From Hygrophila difformis (lineage: Eukaryota > Streptophyta > Magnoliopsida > Lamiales > Acanthaceae): DNA of 64,000 nt. Made by a program: the position numbers and the translations under genes. This document shows positions 46,625 to 58,981 of this stretch, one piece after another (positions within the stretch are counted from its first letter, which is position 1; each line of letters starts with the position of its first letter). Location: NCBI GenBank assembly GCA_030278955.1, contig JAOANR010000004.1, positions 54,811,459 to 54,875,458 of the forward strand, read 5' to 3'. A model generated the notes under the pieces. The model worked only from the letters and a program-made list of their open reading frames with translations, searched no databases and had not been told where the DNA came from.

Positions 46625-46981
46625 TCATTCATCCGTGCACCTCCTCCTCTTCACGCCGTCATTCTGGAAGCCATCCGCCGCCGGTGGAGCCTTAGATTCC
46701 ACAGCAGCAAGCGATCGGAAAAAGATATCCAGTTCTTGATCTCCGAATACAGTCGTCTCGAACAGCTTCAGCGCCGGTGCCAGATTTCTCCGGCGGCGCA
46801 CAAACCGCCTCTTCCTCTTCTTCTTCGTCGGCGGCGGCGGCGGGTGGCGCAAATCCACTTCGGGTATCTTGTGCTCCTCGGACGAAGGCGTTTTGTATCC
46901 TTCTTCTTCTTCGTCTTCTTCTACTGGTGATACAAATTTTGAATCATTTATCTCCTGAATTGCTCGATGATCGTCGGACAT
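46625..46981 (-). CDS. SMR-like: SIAMESE-related (SMR) cyclin-dependent kinase inhibitor
   Basis: A single-exon 118-aa protein on the minus strand. It shows the family order: an acidic N-terminus (EEDEEEEG), the TPSSEEHKIP motif (residues 31-40; family form TPTS.. HKIP), a proline stretch then basic residues (PPPPPTKKKRKRR), and a C-terminal GDQELDIFFRS block (80-90; SIM has DEIERFF). A KRRR patch lies near the end. SMR proteins are small, single-exon nuclear inhibitors of CDK-cyclin complexes. They promote endoreduplication or stop division under stress. Length and composition fit. The identity of the nearest Arabidopsis member cannot be set by eye. No close neighbour shares its strand. Confidence 0.85.
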   Translation of the reverse strand: MSDDHRAIQEINDSKFVSPVEEDEEEEGYKTPSSEEHKIPEVDLRHPPPPPTKKKRKRRFVRRRRNLAPALKLFETTVFGDQELDIFFRSLAAVESKAPPAADGFQNDGVKRRRCTDE

Positions 46982-47325
46982 AATTGATAATCTGATGAAA
47001 AGGCAAACGAAATTTGAGATCGATAATTTGAAGGTTTCGATTATTTTTCTTGCTGCTTATCTTTTGACGCGATGATTTTATTTCGTCAATTTAATTTTGG
47101 CTCATGCACTATAATAATATCATATCATCATTTCTTATTTCTGTTATGAAATTTGTGAAAGATGGATGTCCGCCAGAGGTGATGCTCGATGTGTGTGTCT
47201 ATATATATATATACACACACATACACGCACACAATAAATGCAATAACTTTTTTTTAAAAAAATTAATTAAATTAGTTAAAATAATTAATTTTGTATAAGA
47301 TATCCATTTCGTATTCAATTTATTA

Positions 47326-47405
47326 AATAATAAAGGAATTGTCCCACCACTTCTCTAGCCTGTATAGGCTGTTCCACAAAAAAATAATAATAATAATAAA
47401 GGAAT
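47326..47405 (+). mobile_element. Tail-only retroposon with 14-bp target duplication
   Basis: AATAATAAAGGAAT at 47326-47339 is repeated at 47392-47405. The insert of about 52 bp ends TCTAGCCTGTATAGGCTG...CCAC plus an A-rich tail. AGCCT-GTAT-AGGCT can form a small hairpin. A related tail is seen near 59110-59150. Confidence 0.65.
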
Positions 47406-48291
47406 CAAACGCAGTTGACCTGATTGTTATGGGTTAGCTTAATTCAAGACTTTTACTTAAGTTGTTAAAGTCCCATATTACTCGGACTAATTGCATCTAG
47501 TGTATTGATCTCTTGTATTTGGTTTAAGTCACAAAAGGCTGTCAAATTTAATTATATCTGATTTATACAATATAATTAGAGTTTGGAATTAAACTACGTG
47601 ATTACTTTACCCTTTTGACATGCTTATATTGTGAGATTGTATTACAAAAATGAGTGAAAAGATAAATTCGTTGAATTTGTGCGATGATCGATTTTACTAA
47701 TATTCATTTTGGATTTCGGTTATCAACTTGGGTTGATTAAAAGTAACATATTCCTTAAATTAAAGTATTGGTGAAGATTTTCATTTTTTGAGATACGGCA
47801 AATTAAAGTAATTTTTTGCAACATATATAAAGTGTCGTATTATATTGTTTTGATTATGGGAATAATCTACTCTTCATACTTTATCAATGTACTAAAAGAT
47901 AGTATAAGATTATTAAATTAATTATCCCTCCTTTTTTTTAAAACCCAAAAAAGAAAAATTCACAATTGACATTGGATCGTTGATAATTGGGAATTCATAG
48001 CACATAAGCTACAAGGAGTTTTATATTTGCGGAATTCTGATTTGAAATATACTACAATTCTTCAGTGCATACTCGATTTTCGAGACATTAGTCTTGTGCC
48101 CAGTGAAAATTAGGAATTCTCAATTATTCGAAAAAAAAATAAAGGATAGATTACTGGAGAATTCGAAAATTGAAAGTTTGAATCAAACCTATGAAAAATC
48201 TATTTAAGTACGATGGTTTTCATCATAACTGATTAGTGGTTTATGGTGAAATTGGTTTAGAATTAATGAATGATTTCATTGTTATTAACTA

Positions 48292-48509
48292 CTTTGTCCG
48301 TATTCAAAAATTTTAACATTCATTATTTTCACGAGAGTAGTATCTCAAATTTTATAAAATAAAAAATTATAAAATTTTAATATTATAAAACTACGTGATT
48401 AGATGAATCTAACAAAATCTCACATGACTATATTTTATCTTATGTAACCATATTAAAAAGTCGAATCAAAGTTACTCCATAATGTTTACTATGCTAGTAA
48501 TGGAGGGAG
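48292..48509. mobile_element. Stowaway-like MITE
   Basis: 218 bp flanked by TA, starting CTTTGTCCGTATTCAAA and ending AGTAATGGAGGGAG. The interior shares words with the MITE at 27058-27317 (ACTACGTGATTAGATGAATC). Confidence 0.7.
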
Positions 48510-49113
48510 TACTACTTATTTATTAAGCGGATAATTGGGCCATCAACATTGGGCTTTTCAGCCCACATTACAAACCCTGTATTATTAAGCCCCGAAAGTT
48601 AGAAGGGTCAATAAATTTGCAATAACAGAGCCCAATTTATAAAAAGAAGACCCGATTGGGGTTCAAATTAACAATACCGCCATTAGGGGTATTTCAGCCT
48701 ACGCAGGAGTCCAAATACTGTAGTATTTTTCGAAACCTTTGTTTTCAGAAAACAGGATCCCCATCAAAACAAAATTGATATCATTGAATCTCAACCCGGT
48801 TACTGAACAGGCAACTTAAGTACCTGCACATCAAGAAAATGATGGTTAAGGCTTCAGAAATGATGCTGTCATTTATATCCATCATTTCTCTATGGTACCC
48901 ATCATTCCAAGAATAATGGTTAAGGCTTCAGAAGTGATGCTGTCATTATTTATTATTTCTCTATAGGTACCTATCATGCTAGTTTTGTCTGTAGGTGTTG
49001 TTGCCAGCATACAAACAAAGCCGCTGGAGTCGAATGAAGAAGAAAAAGGAGAAGAAGAAGAAAAAGGAGAAGAATGAGGATTTTATCTGCCCAACTATTT
49101 TTCGGATAGGCAA

Positions 49114-49342
49114 AGAAGAAGAAGAAGAAGAAGAAGAAGAAGAAGAAGAAGAAGAAGAAGAAGAAGAAGAAGAAGAAGAAGAAGAAGAAGAAGAAGAAGA
49201 AGAAGAAGAAGAAGAAGAAGAAGAAGAAGAAGAAGAAGAAGAAGAAGAAGAAGAAGAAGAAGAAGAAGAAGAAGAAGAAGAAGAAGAAGAAGAAGAAGAA
49301 GAAGAAGAAGAAGAAGAAGAAGAAGAAGAAGAAGAAGAAGAA
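49114..49342. repeat. (GAA)n microsatellite, about 76 units
   Basis: About 229 bp of uninterrupted GAA, purine-only on the plus strand. It gives artefactual poly-Glu, poly-Phe and poly-Ser open frames. Long GAA/TTC tracts can form triplex DNA. Confidence 0.97.
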
Positions 49343-49442
49343 AAGCAACACCCTAGACCATACAAGAAGACTAACTGTAGAAATATCATACTCCCAACAC
49401 TTCCCAAAATACTATTACGCATTTTAGAATTACTTCAGCAGC

Positions 49443-50527
49443 CCTAATAAAAATATATATATATATATTGTATACATTTATTTGATTAATTTATTTAATT
49501 AAGCTAAAAAAGCTTAATTACAGCCAAAAGTTAATTGAGCTGCGCTGGGCTACACTGGTTGAGGGATTACAGCATCTAACCATTAATGCCAAACAAGCTA
49601 AAAATATCCCTACGTAAAGACAATAAATTAAGAATACTATTAAATCGAAATTTCAGGGTCCAGTTTTCACCAGTACTACTACTGCAACAATATAAATATT
49701 GGAAAGGGACTGGACTGGACTCCATGCAGTTTTACTTAATTTTATGGTGCACAGTTATATCTTATCCTAAGAGGCTCGCTCGTGTATACACACACACACA
49801 CACACACATATATATATGGTCCATAGAAATACAATTGATCACCTCATCATTGTGTTTATTTCCATGCACATTCTTAATTTATTGTACCAACTGGCCGTGA
49901 AATTGAGTACTACTGGGTATGCTCCATATATAGGACGATGAAGATTTCCACATCATTGGCAGACATGATCAGAATGACCCTAACAAAAACCAGTTGAAAA
50001 ACCATTAATTAGTATATTTCAAAACAAACTTCAAATCCACATTCCTCTTCACAAAAACATAAAATAAAAAAAAATAAAAAAAAAAAAGGATTTTCCCTCT
50101 AAACTTGCCAATGAGCATATGATGCATATCCCTCTTTCCCTTTCTATGGCATGGGATTCCCATCCCCATCTTATTCAACTTTTTATTTTTATTTTTTTCC
50201 TTTTCTCGACGTGTAATGATTTCACTCGATTTACCTATTTGATTAATTAGAATTCCGTGTAAGTACTCTTATAGATCCCAACTTTATGTTTGTGGAAAAA
50301 AAAATGTGTGCTTTTCATTTAATATTAGTAATTTGCTTCTTTGCTAGTATTACAAATATAATGAATTGGTGGGGTGGGGACTTGTTTACTTTTAAAGACA
50401 TACATTGATACATACGTTTTTGTTATTATTGAACCAAAAAGCTATCATAGGAGAGAACCCCCAAGTCCCAACTGATTAAGCAAAGCAAAAAATGAAAAGT
50501 GGAAGAAAATAGGGAAAGAAACTAGAC

Positions 50528-50604
<77 letters not shown>

Positions 50605-52534
50605 TGAGCACCAATGCAAGAGAGGAATGAAAGTGCAGAGTCAGAGTGCAAGAAAGAATGGTGGATTCATCAAACTCCACAAAAATATACTACTAGTAAT
50701 AAAGGAAGGAAAGGAAAGGAAAGAAAAGAAAGAATGAGAATGGCCAAATGGGTGCACATCCAAGTGAAAAAGCTCCCCTTAGTTATTGCTTTTGAGTTGC
50801 TTTGGTATCTCAAAAGATGGATTCACAACAAAAGTTGGGAATCATATAGATATTGCTCGAATTATTTCATTGCTTTTTTCTCCACACCTTTTTGGCCATA
50901 TATCCCCCACATTAAGACAAACAATTATTGGCCTTTTCTTCGGTTTTATTATTGTCTTAATGCAAAATTGAAAAGCCCAATTTCTTTGTTCCTTATAGAT
51001 ATAGTGATGATGATGATATATAGCGTACGGGTGGTCCCATATTTTTTTGGTCCTTTAATTTTTTGATACTGAATTTCAGCTATATTTAAATTTTTAATGG
51101 CGTGCCAATAAATTATAATTATATTGGTCCTAATATATTGAATGTAGTCATTCATTCTTCTATGGAAATTCCAAACTAGCCAAATTAATGCGTGTAACCT
51201 CATATGCTGAAAATTTCTCTGATTTTTTTTAAGGTTTCTCTTTGGATGAATTTTCTCATTAAATAAAAAAAAAATCAAATCTGGATACTCAAAACATAGA
51301 TAGATAAAAAGGAACTATTCAGATAATACCCTATCATATGAATCCAAGCATATTCATTGTTTTCATTTTGCCAAATGCCCAAATATTTTCAGCAATCGTA
51401 TTAAAATGGCTGAAAAGTTGTTCATGTTAAATTTTAATTTATTTATTTTAATATTCGTACTTTCAAGTTCTCTAACTTCCAAACATATACATAGATAGTC
51501 AATTCTCTATCTAATCTTCTATCCCTTCTTGTTCGTTTTTAATTTGTGTTATTTGGATATCCACATCCTTTTGTCGACATTAGAATATCATTATTCATAA
51601 AAAAAATATTCTTATTTTCCTTTTATTAAATTTATCATCTACATTGTAAATTATAAAACCAAAATATCAATAGATGAAAATTAAAAGAGTATTGAATGAT
51701 AAAAATATAAAAAAGAAAAAAAAAAGTAAGAATAGGAAAAATGAAAGGAAGTAGTAGTAGCAAACTGTAAGCAATTACTAGTACTAGTTGCATCGGAAAG
51801 AGAGAAAAAGCCAAGTGTCACAAATGTAAGGATATTTCTTGAAAAGAAACTTTAGACAGAGGCAAAAAAGGCTACAGATTTTTTATTTGCCACTTCCCAT
51901 AATTCCCAAATAGAAAACATTTTCGAGAATGAAATCCCAACTCCAAATACTGTCCAATGTGAGGCAATAAGGTGGCATATGGTCTTGTCAAATATGGTGC
52001 TTGAAAACATTTTTCATGATTTTTTCGAATTTTGTCCAAGTAAAATTTGGAAACAAATGCGTTGGGTGTTTAGTTCACTTCATACTACTTAAGTCAATTG
52101 GGGTTGGTATGTAAAATAAAATTTGAAAAAATATATAATTATTTATAATTTCAAGTATTTCTATTATTTTCATATTTTTTAAAATAAAATTTAAATTTAA
52201 ATATTTTTTAATCATCGATCAAAATTTTTAATTTTTAATGTGCAAAACCGATATATATTTAATACCTTGGGTACGGAAAAAAAAAGGAAAATAAAAGAAT
52301 GCCTTCATTTTTTTTGGAAATTAGAATAAAAGAAAAAATAATAAATAAATAAAACTCCCCAGTTTCCAACTCTGGGCATCATCATTCATCATTCATCAAC
52401 GTACACCACAACAACAACCGCCATTCGAATCATTTTTCACCCCATTTCCATAATCATCATCAATCCCCATTGCTCTTTGCTTAATCTTTTTATTATATCA
52501 TCATCATCCATCCCTTTCAATCCCACAACAACAC
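49443..52534. other. AT-rich intergenic stretch with microsatellites
   Basis: Contains (CA)n/(TA)n near 49788-49817, (TAA)n at about 50528-50604, and many A/T runs. The open frame at 50614-51066 has no recognised domain and is not called. No RNA gene was recognised. Confidence 0.45.
50528..50604. repeat. (TAA)n microsatellite, about 25 units
   Basis: A perfect ATA/TAA run of about 76 bp. Confidence 0.95.
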
Positions 52535-52579
52535 ATGATGTATTCTTCCTTATTTTTCCTATTTATCTTTCACATTTAA
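52535..52579 (+). promoter_or_regulatory. Possible upstream ORF of the aspartic protease gene
   Basis: An ATGATG start opens a 14-codon frame (MMYSSLFFLF...) ending 37 bases before the main ATG. It is an uORF only if the transcript starts upstream of 52535; the CT/CA-rich leader suggests it does. Confidence 0.35.
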
Positions 52580-52616
52580 TCTTTAGTGTTTTGCTCCTCA
52601 CCAACTAGAGGCGGTT

Positions 52617-55201
52617 ATGGTTTTTCTGGCGACGCTGGTTCTGGTTATTTTGGCGGCGGCGTGTGGCGAGGGGAAAGCCGTGATGCTGAATCTGGAGCGG
52701 TCGAGGAATGGGGAAGCGGAGCTCAATTTACTCAAAGATCGGGACCGCGTCAGGCACGGTAGATTGTTGCAGCAGCAAGCACGCGGAGTTGTCGATTTCC
52801 CCGTCCAAGGCACCTACGATCCTTATCTTGTTGGGTAATTTTCTCTGTTTTATCTCCATTTTTTCAAGTATCTGCGTGTGAGTGTATTTGCGTAATTGAG
52901 TCATCTTCTTGATTATTCTTTTGTGAATACCAAGACTGGAGAAGATAGTTACTGTAATTGATGAGTTTTTGTTCTAGGCTGTATTTCACTAGGGTTAAAT
53001 TGGGGACGCCTCCAAAGGAATTCTATGTACAAATAGACACAGGGAGTGATGTTCTGTGGGTCGGTTGCAATCCATGTTCTGGCTGCCCAACTTCCAGTGG
53101 ACTTCAGGCAATTTCAATTATATACATAACATCCTATTCTCTTGTTTAAGTATAACGTTCTCTATTTTCCAATTATGCACTCATACGGTGCGATTTTCTG
53201 CTGTTATAGATTCATCTTGAGTTCTTCGATCCTTCCAGTTCATCAACGGTGTCTCAAATTTCCTGTTCTGATCAACGTTGTTCATTGGGAGCACAATCTT
53301 CGGATTCTCTCTGTTCAAACCGAAATCAATGTGGATACACTTTCCAGTACGGAGACGGTAGTGGGACGTCGGGATATTACCTATCCGATCTGATGTATTT
53401 TAACTCTGTAGGGAGCAATTCAGTGACTTCAAATTCTTCAGCACAGGTTGTCTTTGGGTTAGTAAGTTTTCCTTCATCTGCATTTTACCCCGTTTTACAT
53501 AATTTTGTTTACTTAATTTGCAGACTTTTTCTGATTGCAGGAAGAACATATTTTTAGAACAGTCCTCTTTAACATGACTCCAATGTCGTTATTGTCTGCT
53601 TCATGGCCTCTGTTTACCTAGCAAAGTTTAGCTTAGTCTTGATATGGCTTTGACTGTGTCATTTTTTCATCACAGTTGTAGCACGTCACAAACGGGAGAC
53701 CTTACCAAGCCAGACAGAGCAGTTGATGGCATATTTGGCTTTGGCAAGCAAGGTTTATCAGTCATTTCACAGCTTTCATCCCAGGGCGTTACTCCAAATG
53801 CATTTTCTCATTGCCTTAAGGGAGAAAATGGTGGTGGTGGTGTATTAGTTCTTGGCCAGATTGTCGCACAAAATATGGTCTACACTCCTATGGTTCCATC
53901 ACAGTATGCTTTCAAGACTTGTCATGCAGTATATTATTTCATTCCCATCATTCTAAAATCACATGTTTCTGTATTCAATCCACAGGCCTCATTACAATGT
54001 GAATCTACAGAGCATCTCCATAAATGGGCAGCCCTTAGCCATTGACTCATCTGTATTTGCAACAGCAGATGACCGAGGAACAATACTTGATTCAGGAACA
54101 ACATTGGCCTACCTTGCAGAAGACGCTTATGATCCTTTCGTTAATGCAGTAAGTTTCGGGCAAAGAACATTTTCAGTCTCTCAATAAATGCTCATTTCAA
54201 ATATCTGTGTTTTTCAAGCCATCTTTTCTATCTGTAGATTATGCAGACTGTTTCCCAGTCTGTTCGTCCCCTTTTTAACAAGGGAAACCAGTGCTATCTA
54301 ACAACTTCCAGGTTTTGACATGGCACTCTATCAACCGATCCTCTTGAAAATTATTGTTCATTCATTTACAATGTTTGTTATCTGCATTCTGCCAGCATCT
54401 CTGAAATATTTCCTTCGGTTAGTTTGGACTTTGAGGGGGGTGTGTCCATGGTGTTGAGGCCTCAGGATTACCTCTTGCAGCAGAACTCTATTGTAAGTTG
54501 CCACTGCATTTCTTAGAACAAGCATCCTCAGCACTAGATGTTGGATAAATTAAATATAAACAAATATAAAATTCTACGAGCTTGTGATTTTGTTGATGAT
54601 TAGTTTATGACCCTGTAGGGTGGCGCTGCGGTTTGGTGTGTTGGCTTTCAGAAAATTCAGGGGCAAGGAATTACAATCCTCGGAGGTACGAAGCATACAA
54701 TATGCTATTATTTGAATTTAACTTTTAATGCTTTGTGCAAAGAATGTTACTTTTGATTTTTGAAGTAGTTATTGTGTATTTTGACAAATTTAATTCTCTT
54801 CTTACAAAAGTTGTTTTTATCTTTTTTTTTTTCCATAGACCTCGTTTTGAAAGACAAGGTCATAGTATACGATCTGGGGGGACAAAGGATCGGATGGGTC
54901 AACTACGACTGTAAGCACAATTCCATCATCTTTCATTTTCATGCTCTCTAAGCCTTTCCCTCGAAACACCTGAACAAGATTCATTTACACTTATAACGTG
55001 TCTCATTAACACATACATCTCACAGGTTCAGCGCCTGTCAACGTCTCCATAAGCAGCACTGGAACAACTGAATATGTGAACACAGGGCAGCTCGACCACA
55101 GTAGTTCTTCACGGTATGACCCTCACAAGCTTGTTTTACCTACTGCGGCCGTGTTTTTCTTGTTGCATATAGCATTCTTCGGTGTTTTCCCATTTTTGTG
55201 A
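52617..55201 (+). CDS. Secreted pepsin-like aspartic protease (A1 family), probably GPI-anchored
   Basis: Ten exons (52617-52834, 52978-53107, 53210-53457, 53676-53903, 53986-54148, 54238-54311, 54396-54492, 54619-54685, 54839-54910, 55026-55201) join in phase to 490 aa. A signal peptide ([16 protein letters not shown]) is followed by a short pro-region. The mature core has the first catalytic motif [12 protein letters not shown] (D93) and the second [11 protein letters not shown] (D310). Cys-rich plant-specific spacing is present ([14 protein letters not shown]). A Ser-rich segment and a hydrophobic C-terminus ([21 protein letters not shown]) suggest a GPI signal. This layout matches the plant atypical group related to Arabidopsis ASPARTIC PROTEASE 36/39, which act at the cell surface. 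Intron 2 begins GC rather than GT (CAG|GCAATT at 53108). The other introns are GT-AG. No lesions are seen. Confidence 0.92.
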
Positions 55202-55284
55202 CATGTATTTACTGATGATAATTGGATTTCTAATGTCATTTTCCCTCTTAATAGTTCTGTAAGCAGATTAATTAGTTGTAGCTT

Positions 55285-55313
55285 CCCCCCCCCCCCCCCC
55301 CCCCCCCCCCCCC
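55285..55313. repeat. Poly-C tract, about 29 bases
   Basis: An uninterrupted C run 84 bases after the protease stop codon, probably in its 3'UTR. Its length may be affected by sequencing slippage. Confidence 0.9.
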
Positions 55314-57734
55314 TTTTGTTTTGTGGTATTTGGAAACAATCATTATCTCATTGTTGTATAAAAGATGCATACAGGTAGAGTAGAATTTTCCTGTACAGAG
55401 GGTACATTGTGGAGCTTGTTGGATAATTTGGGTCATGAGTAGGATAATAACATCCAATAAGGGAATGGTGATTTGGTGGAAATTAGTTGAAGACGTTACT
55501 AGAGGCAGTTGGCTAAAAGAAAACTACAAATTTGGAACAAATTCAACTTTTGAATAAACCAATCCTAGCTAAGAGATAAATTATTCTATTCTCTCTCCAC
55601 ATACTATTAACTAGTACTACTATTTAAGTACATAAACATGCTCCTCGACATTTGCACGAACTCAGATATGGGAACACTTTATAACTGGCTCATGCTGTCA
55701 GTTATTAAAATCCTGCAGTTACTACTCTTACTCAAAATGAATCAAGCTACTAGAGCAAGCATGTCCAAAAATGCATTTGTGGTTTGGGCCGAAAAAGTGA
55801 AAAAGAAAGTAGTAATAAGTCATCAATCTCGTCTAGGACAAGGGGATACCATGATATTTACCTTTAAAAAAAGTCATCAATCCCAATATTCTCCCAATTG
55901 TGCATTGTTTGGCCAAATCAATGTAGGGCTTACAAAATTTTGTTGCAAATAATCTTCCATGTCGGCCAGGGCGATTTTTATGTACATTGAACTATAATAT
56001 TTTTGTTCTTAATAATAATAAAATATAATAATAATAAAAGGCATAGATATGCAAGTGACATTTTGTAGAACTAGCCAACTAGGGTGGTTTCAGAGAAATA
56101 AATTTATAAAGGGAAGGATACTTTAATTTGTCTGATCCAACTTAAGCTGCTAGAAAGAATATTACTAGTATATTGTTGTTATTAGAATCATAAAACTAAT
56201 TCAAATAAATGTCTTTATTTTGAGTTAAGTTACAAAGTTAGCATGTTTCTCTCCGTAGCAACAAAAACACTAGAAAGAAAAAATTTCGCACTAGTACAAA
56301 ACATCCCTGTTGAATCATATGTTAATTATTTTTCTTAAAAATGCATGCCATTTCTTTTTTTTTTTTTTAAATGCTGTCCAACAACTAAAGATAATTTCAA
56401 AATATAAGAATTCGTAGAAACAAATAGAGTAAGTTTTTAAATTCTAGTCGTTTTATATTATTTAACTTTCAAATAAAATTATTTATTCATAAATTCAAAG
56501 CAAAAATAAAAAAATACATATATAAGAATTATTCTTTAATAATGTTCTGTTGTACTTCTCGTTCATTGTACTTAACCATTTTTATTTTCCATTTAACAAA
56601 TTTAGCCCAATTTAAAAACAAAGATTCACGGACTGACCATTCCAAGAATTTTCTTTTATTACAATGACGAGGAAACATCATGGGATGGCATGATGACATT
56701 CAGCATTTTCCAAGAGTCAATTGGGGTGATATTGGTTCCCTAACCTTTTTTTTCACACCGGGTATTCCCAAAACTAATCACTCAATAATCTGGTTGGTAA
56801 TGAATTCTTGTCATGTCGTGTCCATTCAATGGTTACAAGCTAATTTAAAAGCGATTTTTTTTCCTTTATTTTTTCTTTTCTGTTTTTTCAAAAAAAAAAT
56901 ATAGATGAGGCAAAAAAAATAATAGATTCATTGCATGTGGTTCCAGCATACTTCATCCATCCAATTTACTTTGTTTTACCGGTTGCTAAAGTCCCTTTGT
57001 CTCTAGGCAACATATCTTTGATACCATCATAACATGTAGAAATTTATGAATGTAAGGCTCGTACCTAAAATCAATGAGTGATATGTGGAATTGCTCCCAA
57101 CCATATAAAGTAATAGGATAATCACATCACAAATCGATGTAGGATCTCAACAGTCTTATTTCTTTATTTAGTAAAATTTACTTACTTAATTTTACTTTTA
57201 TTTTTACAAAATACTACTATGTCACAACTATGCACTTCAATGCATATTTTTTAATAATTAGTAATACACTATAAGTTAAAATTATAAATAATTAAAAATA
57301 AAAATCGAATAAATAGGTTCCGGGCTTCTTTTTTTCCCCCAAAAAATCAATAATTGATATTTTTAAACCACACAATTAGACGAATTATATATGATATAAC
57401 ACCTCATTTTACTATATTTTTCTTATATAATTATGATAAAAAAATTTTAAACAGCTAGAATAATGAACATCGTCAATAAATTTTTCAAAAAAAAAAAAAA
57501 CGTAATTCAATGTACAACTAATTTACTATCATTAACTAATTTCCATCCACTACATAAATTCCGTAAATAATAATAATAATACACGTTTAGAATTAGCCAA
57601 TTTAATTAAATATATTTAATTGGCTAACACAAAAAAAAAAAAAAAAAAAGAAGGGTTTGGTAGAGGGTCGAAACCGCAGCTACTTTGTCGTTAGCTCTTC
57701 TTGTAACAAAGTAAATAAATAGACAAAATTGACA
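55314..57734. other. AT-rich intergenic stretch
   Basis: The open frames at 55638-55952 and 56680-56904 carry no recognised motif. No gene, tRNA or clear transposon end was found. Confidence 0.4.
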
Positions 57735-57745
57735 CAGGTCACTAA
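57735..57745. repeat. Left target site duplication of the foldback element
   Basis: CAGGTCACTAA, repeated at 58971-58981. Confidence 0.85.
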
Positions 57746-58970
57746 GGAAAAAAAGATAAATATGTCCTTTTTCTTTTCAAAAAATTTAAATCAGTCCTTT
57801 TTCTATTTTATTACCAAAACAGTCCTCTACAAATGATAATTATGTTCAAATCAGTCCTTTTTTCACTAATTATATTCTAATTGCTGACGTGGCAAGTGTT
57901 TTAATTTAAACCTGACACGTGTGCATAATATTAGTCTTTTTCTTTTATCTTTTGTCAATTCAGTCCTAAACTTTTATTTTGTTCTATTTAGTCCTCTACC
58001 CCAATCACTCATTTTTATATTAATTGGCCTCAAACCTTTCAAATTATTTCATTTTAGGCCCAGAACCTTAAATTTTTTATTATTACTAATCCATTTATCA
58101 AATAAATGCACAACATACTTCCATAAATAAAATTAAACACCAAACCTCATATATTGGGTTCGACTGCTTTGTTATCGGGTCTTTCAAGTACCGGAATTTT
58201 ACGGACTCTCTCTAATAACCACTCGACCGCAACCGATTGTTCATTGGTTTTGGTTTCCTTCAGTAACAATCAACAGAATCTTACTTTGCGTCCTACCTTA
58301 GGATGTAGCAATATGTGAGTAAATTATTTAACTTGAATTTTTTGAAGGTTATGGATACAGTAAGCCTTGGTTTTATTGAAAAATATTAATATTATTAAAA
58401 ATATTAAAAAAATAGCCTGAATTTTATTGTCCACAAAGTATGATTGTGCTGATTGTTGCTGAAGGAAACCAGAACCAATGAACCATCGTTACGGTCAGGT
58501 GGTTAGAGAGTATCCGTAAAATTCGGAACTTCGAAGACCCGGTAACAAGGCGGTCAAACCCAATGTATGAGGTTTGGTATTTAATTTTATTTACGGAAGT
58601 ATGTTGGGCATTTATTTGATAAATGTATTAGTAATAATAAAAAAATTAAGGTTCTAGGCCTAAAATGAAATAATTTGAAAGGTTTGAGGCCAATTAATAT
58701 AAAAATGAGTGATTGGGGTAGAGGACTAAATAGAACAAAATAAAAGTTTAGAACTGAATTGGCAAAAGATAAAAGAAAAAGGACTAATATTATGCACACG
58801 TGTCAGGTTTAAATTAAAATCCTTGCCACGTCAGCAATTAGAATATAATTAGTGAAAAATGACTGATTTGAACATAATTAGCATTTGTAGAGGACTGTTT
58901 TGGTAATAAAATAGAAAAAGGACTGATTTAAATTTTTTGAAAAGAAAAATGACCTATTTATCTTTTTTCC
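57746..58970. mobile_element. Long inverted-repeat element with 11-bp target duplication
   Basis: It starts GGAAAAAAAGATAAATA and ends TATTTATCTTTTTTCC, flanked by CAGGTCACTAA. The arms are about 520 bp each (57746-58272 and 58451-58970), with a loop of about 180 bp. The mirror-image open frames 57921-58130 and 58587-58799 are the same arm read twice. The arms contain GACACGTGT, a G-box-like core. Long terminal repeats plus a 9-11 bp duplication suggest a MULE-derived foldback element. There is no coding. Confidence 0.85.
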
Positions 58971-58981
58971 CAGGTCACTAA

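Larger units (their letters stand above)
46982..49113. other. AT-rich intergenic stretch
   Basis: Upstream region of the SMR gene. It contains a tail-only retroposon (47326-47405) and a Stowaway-like MITE (48292-48509). Two related segments near 48845-48870 and 48918-48945 (AATGGTTAAGGCTTCAGAA...TGATGCTGTCATT) form a short direct repeat. No gene is supported. Confidence 0.45.

Noticed and set aside
48974..49447. Long poly-Glu, poly-Phe and poly-Ser open frames on both strands
   Set aside because: They are translations of the (GAA)n microsatellite in different frames, not genes.
50614..51066. 150-aa frame next to the (TAA)n repeat
   Set aside because: Composition is like random AT-rich DNA and no motif or promoter is evident.
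57921..58799. Two near-identical small hydrophobic proteins in opposite orientation (57921-58130 and 58587-58799)
   Set aside because: They are the same foldback arm read from each side, with no start context or recognised domain.
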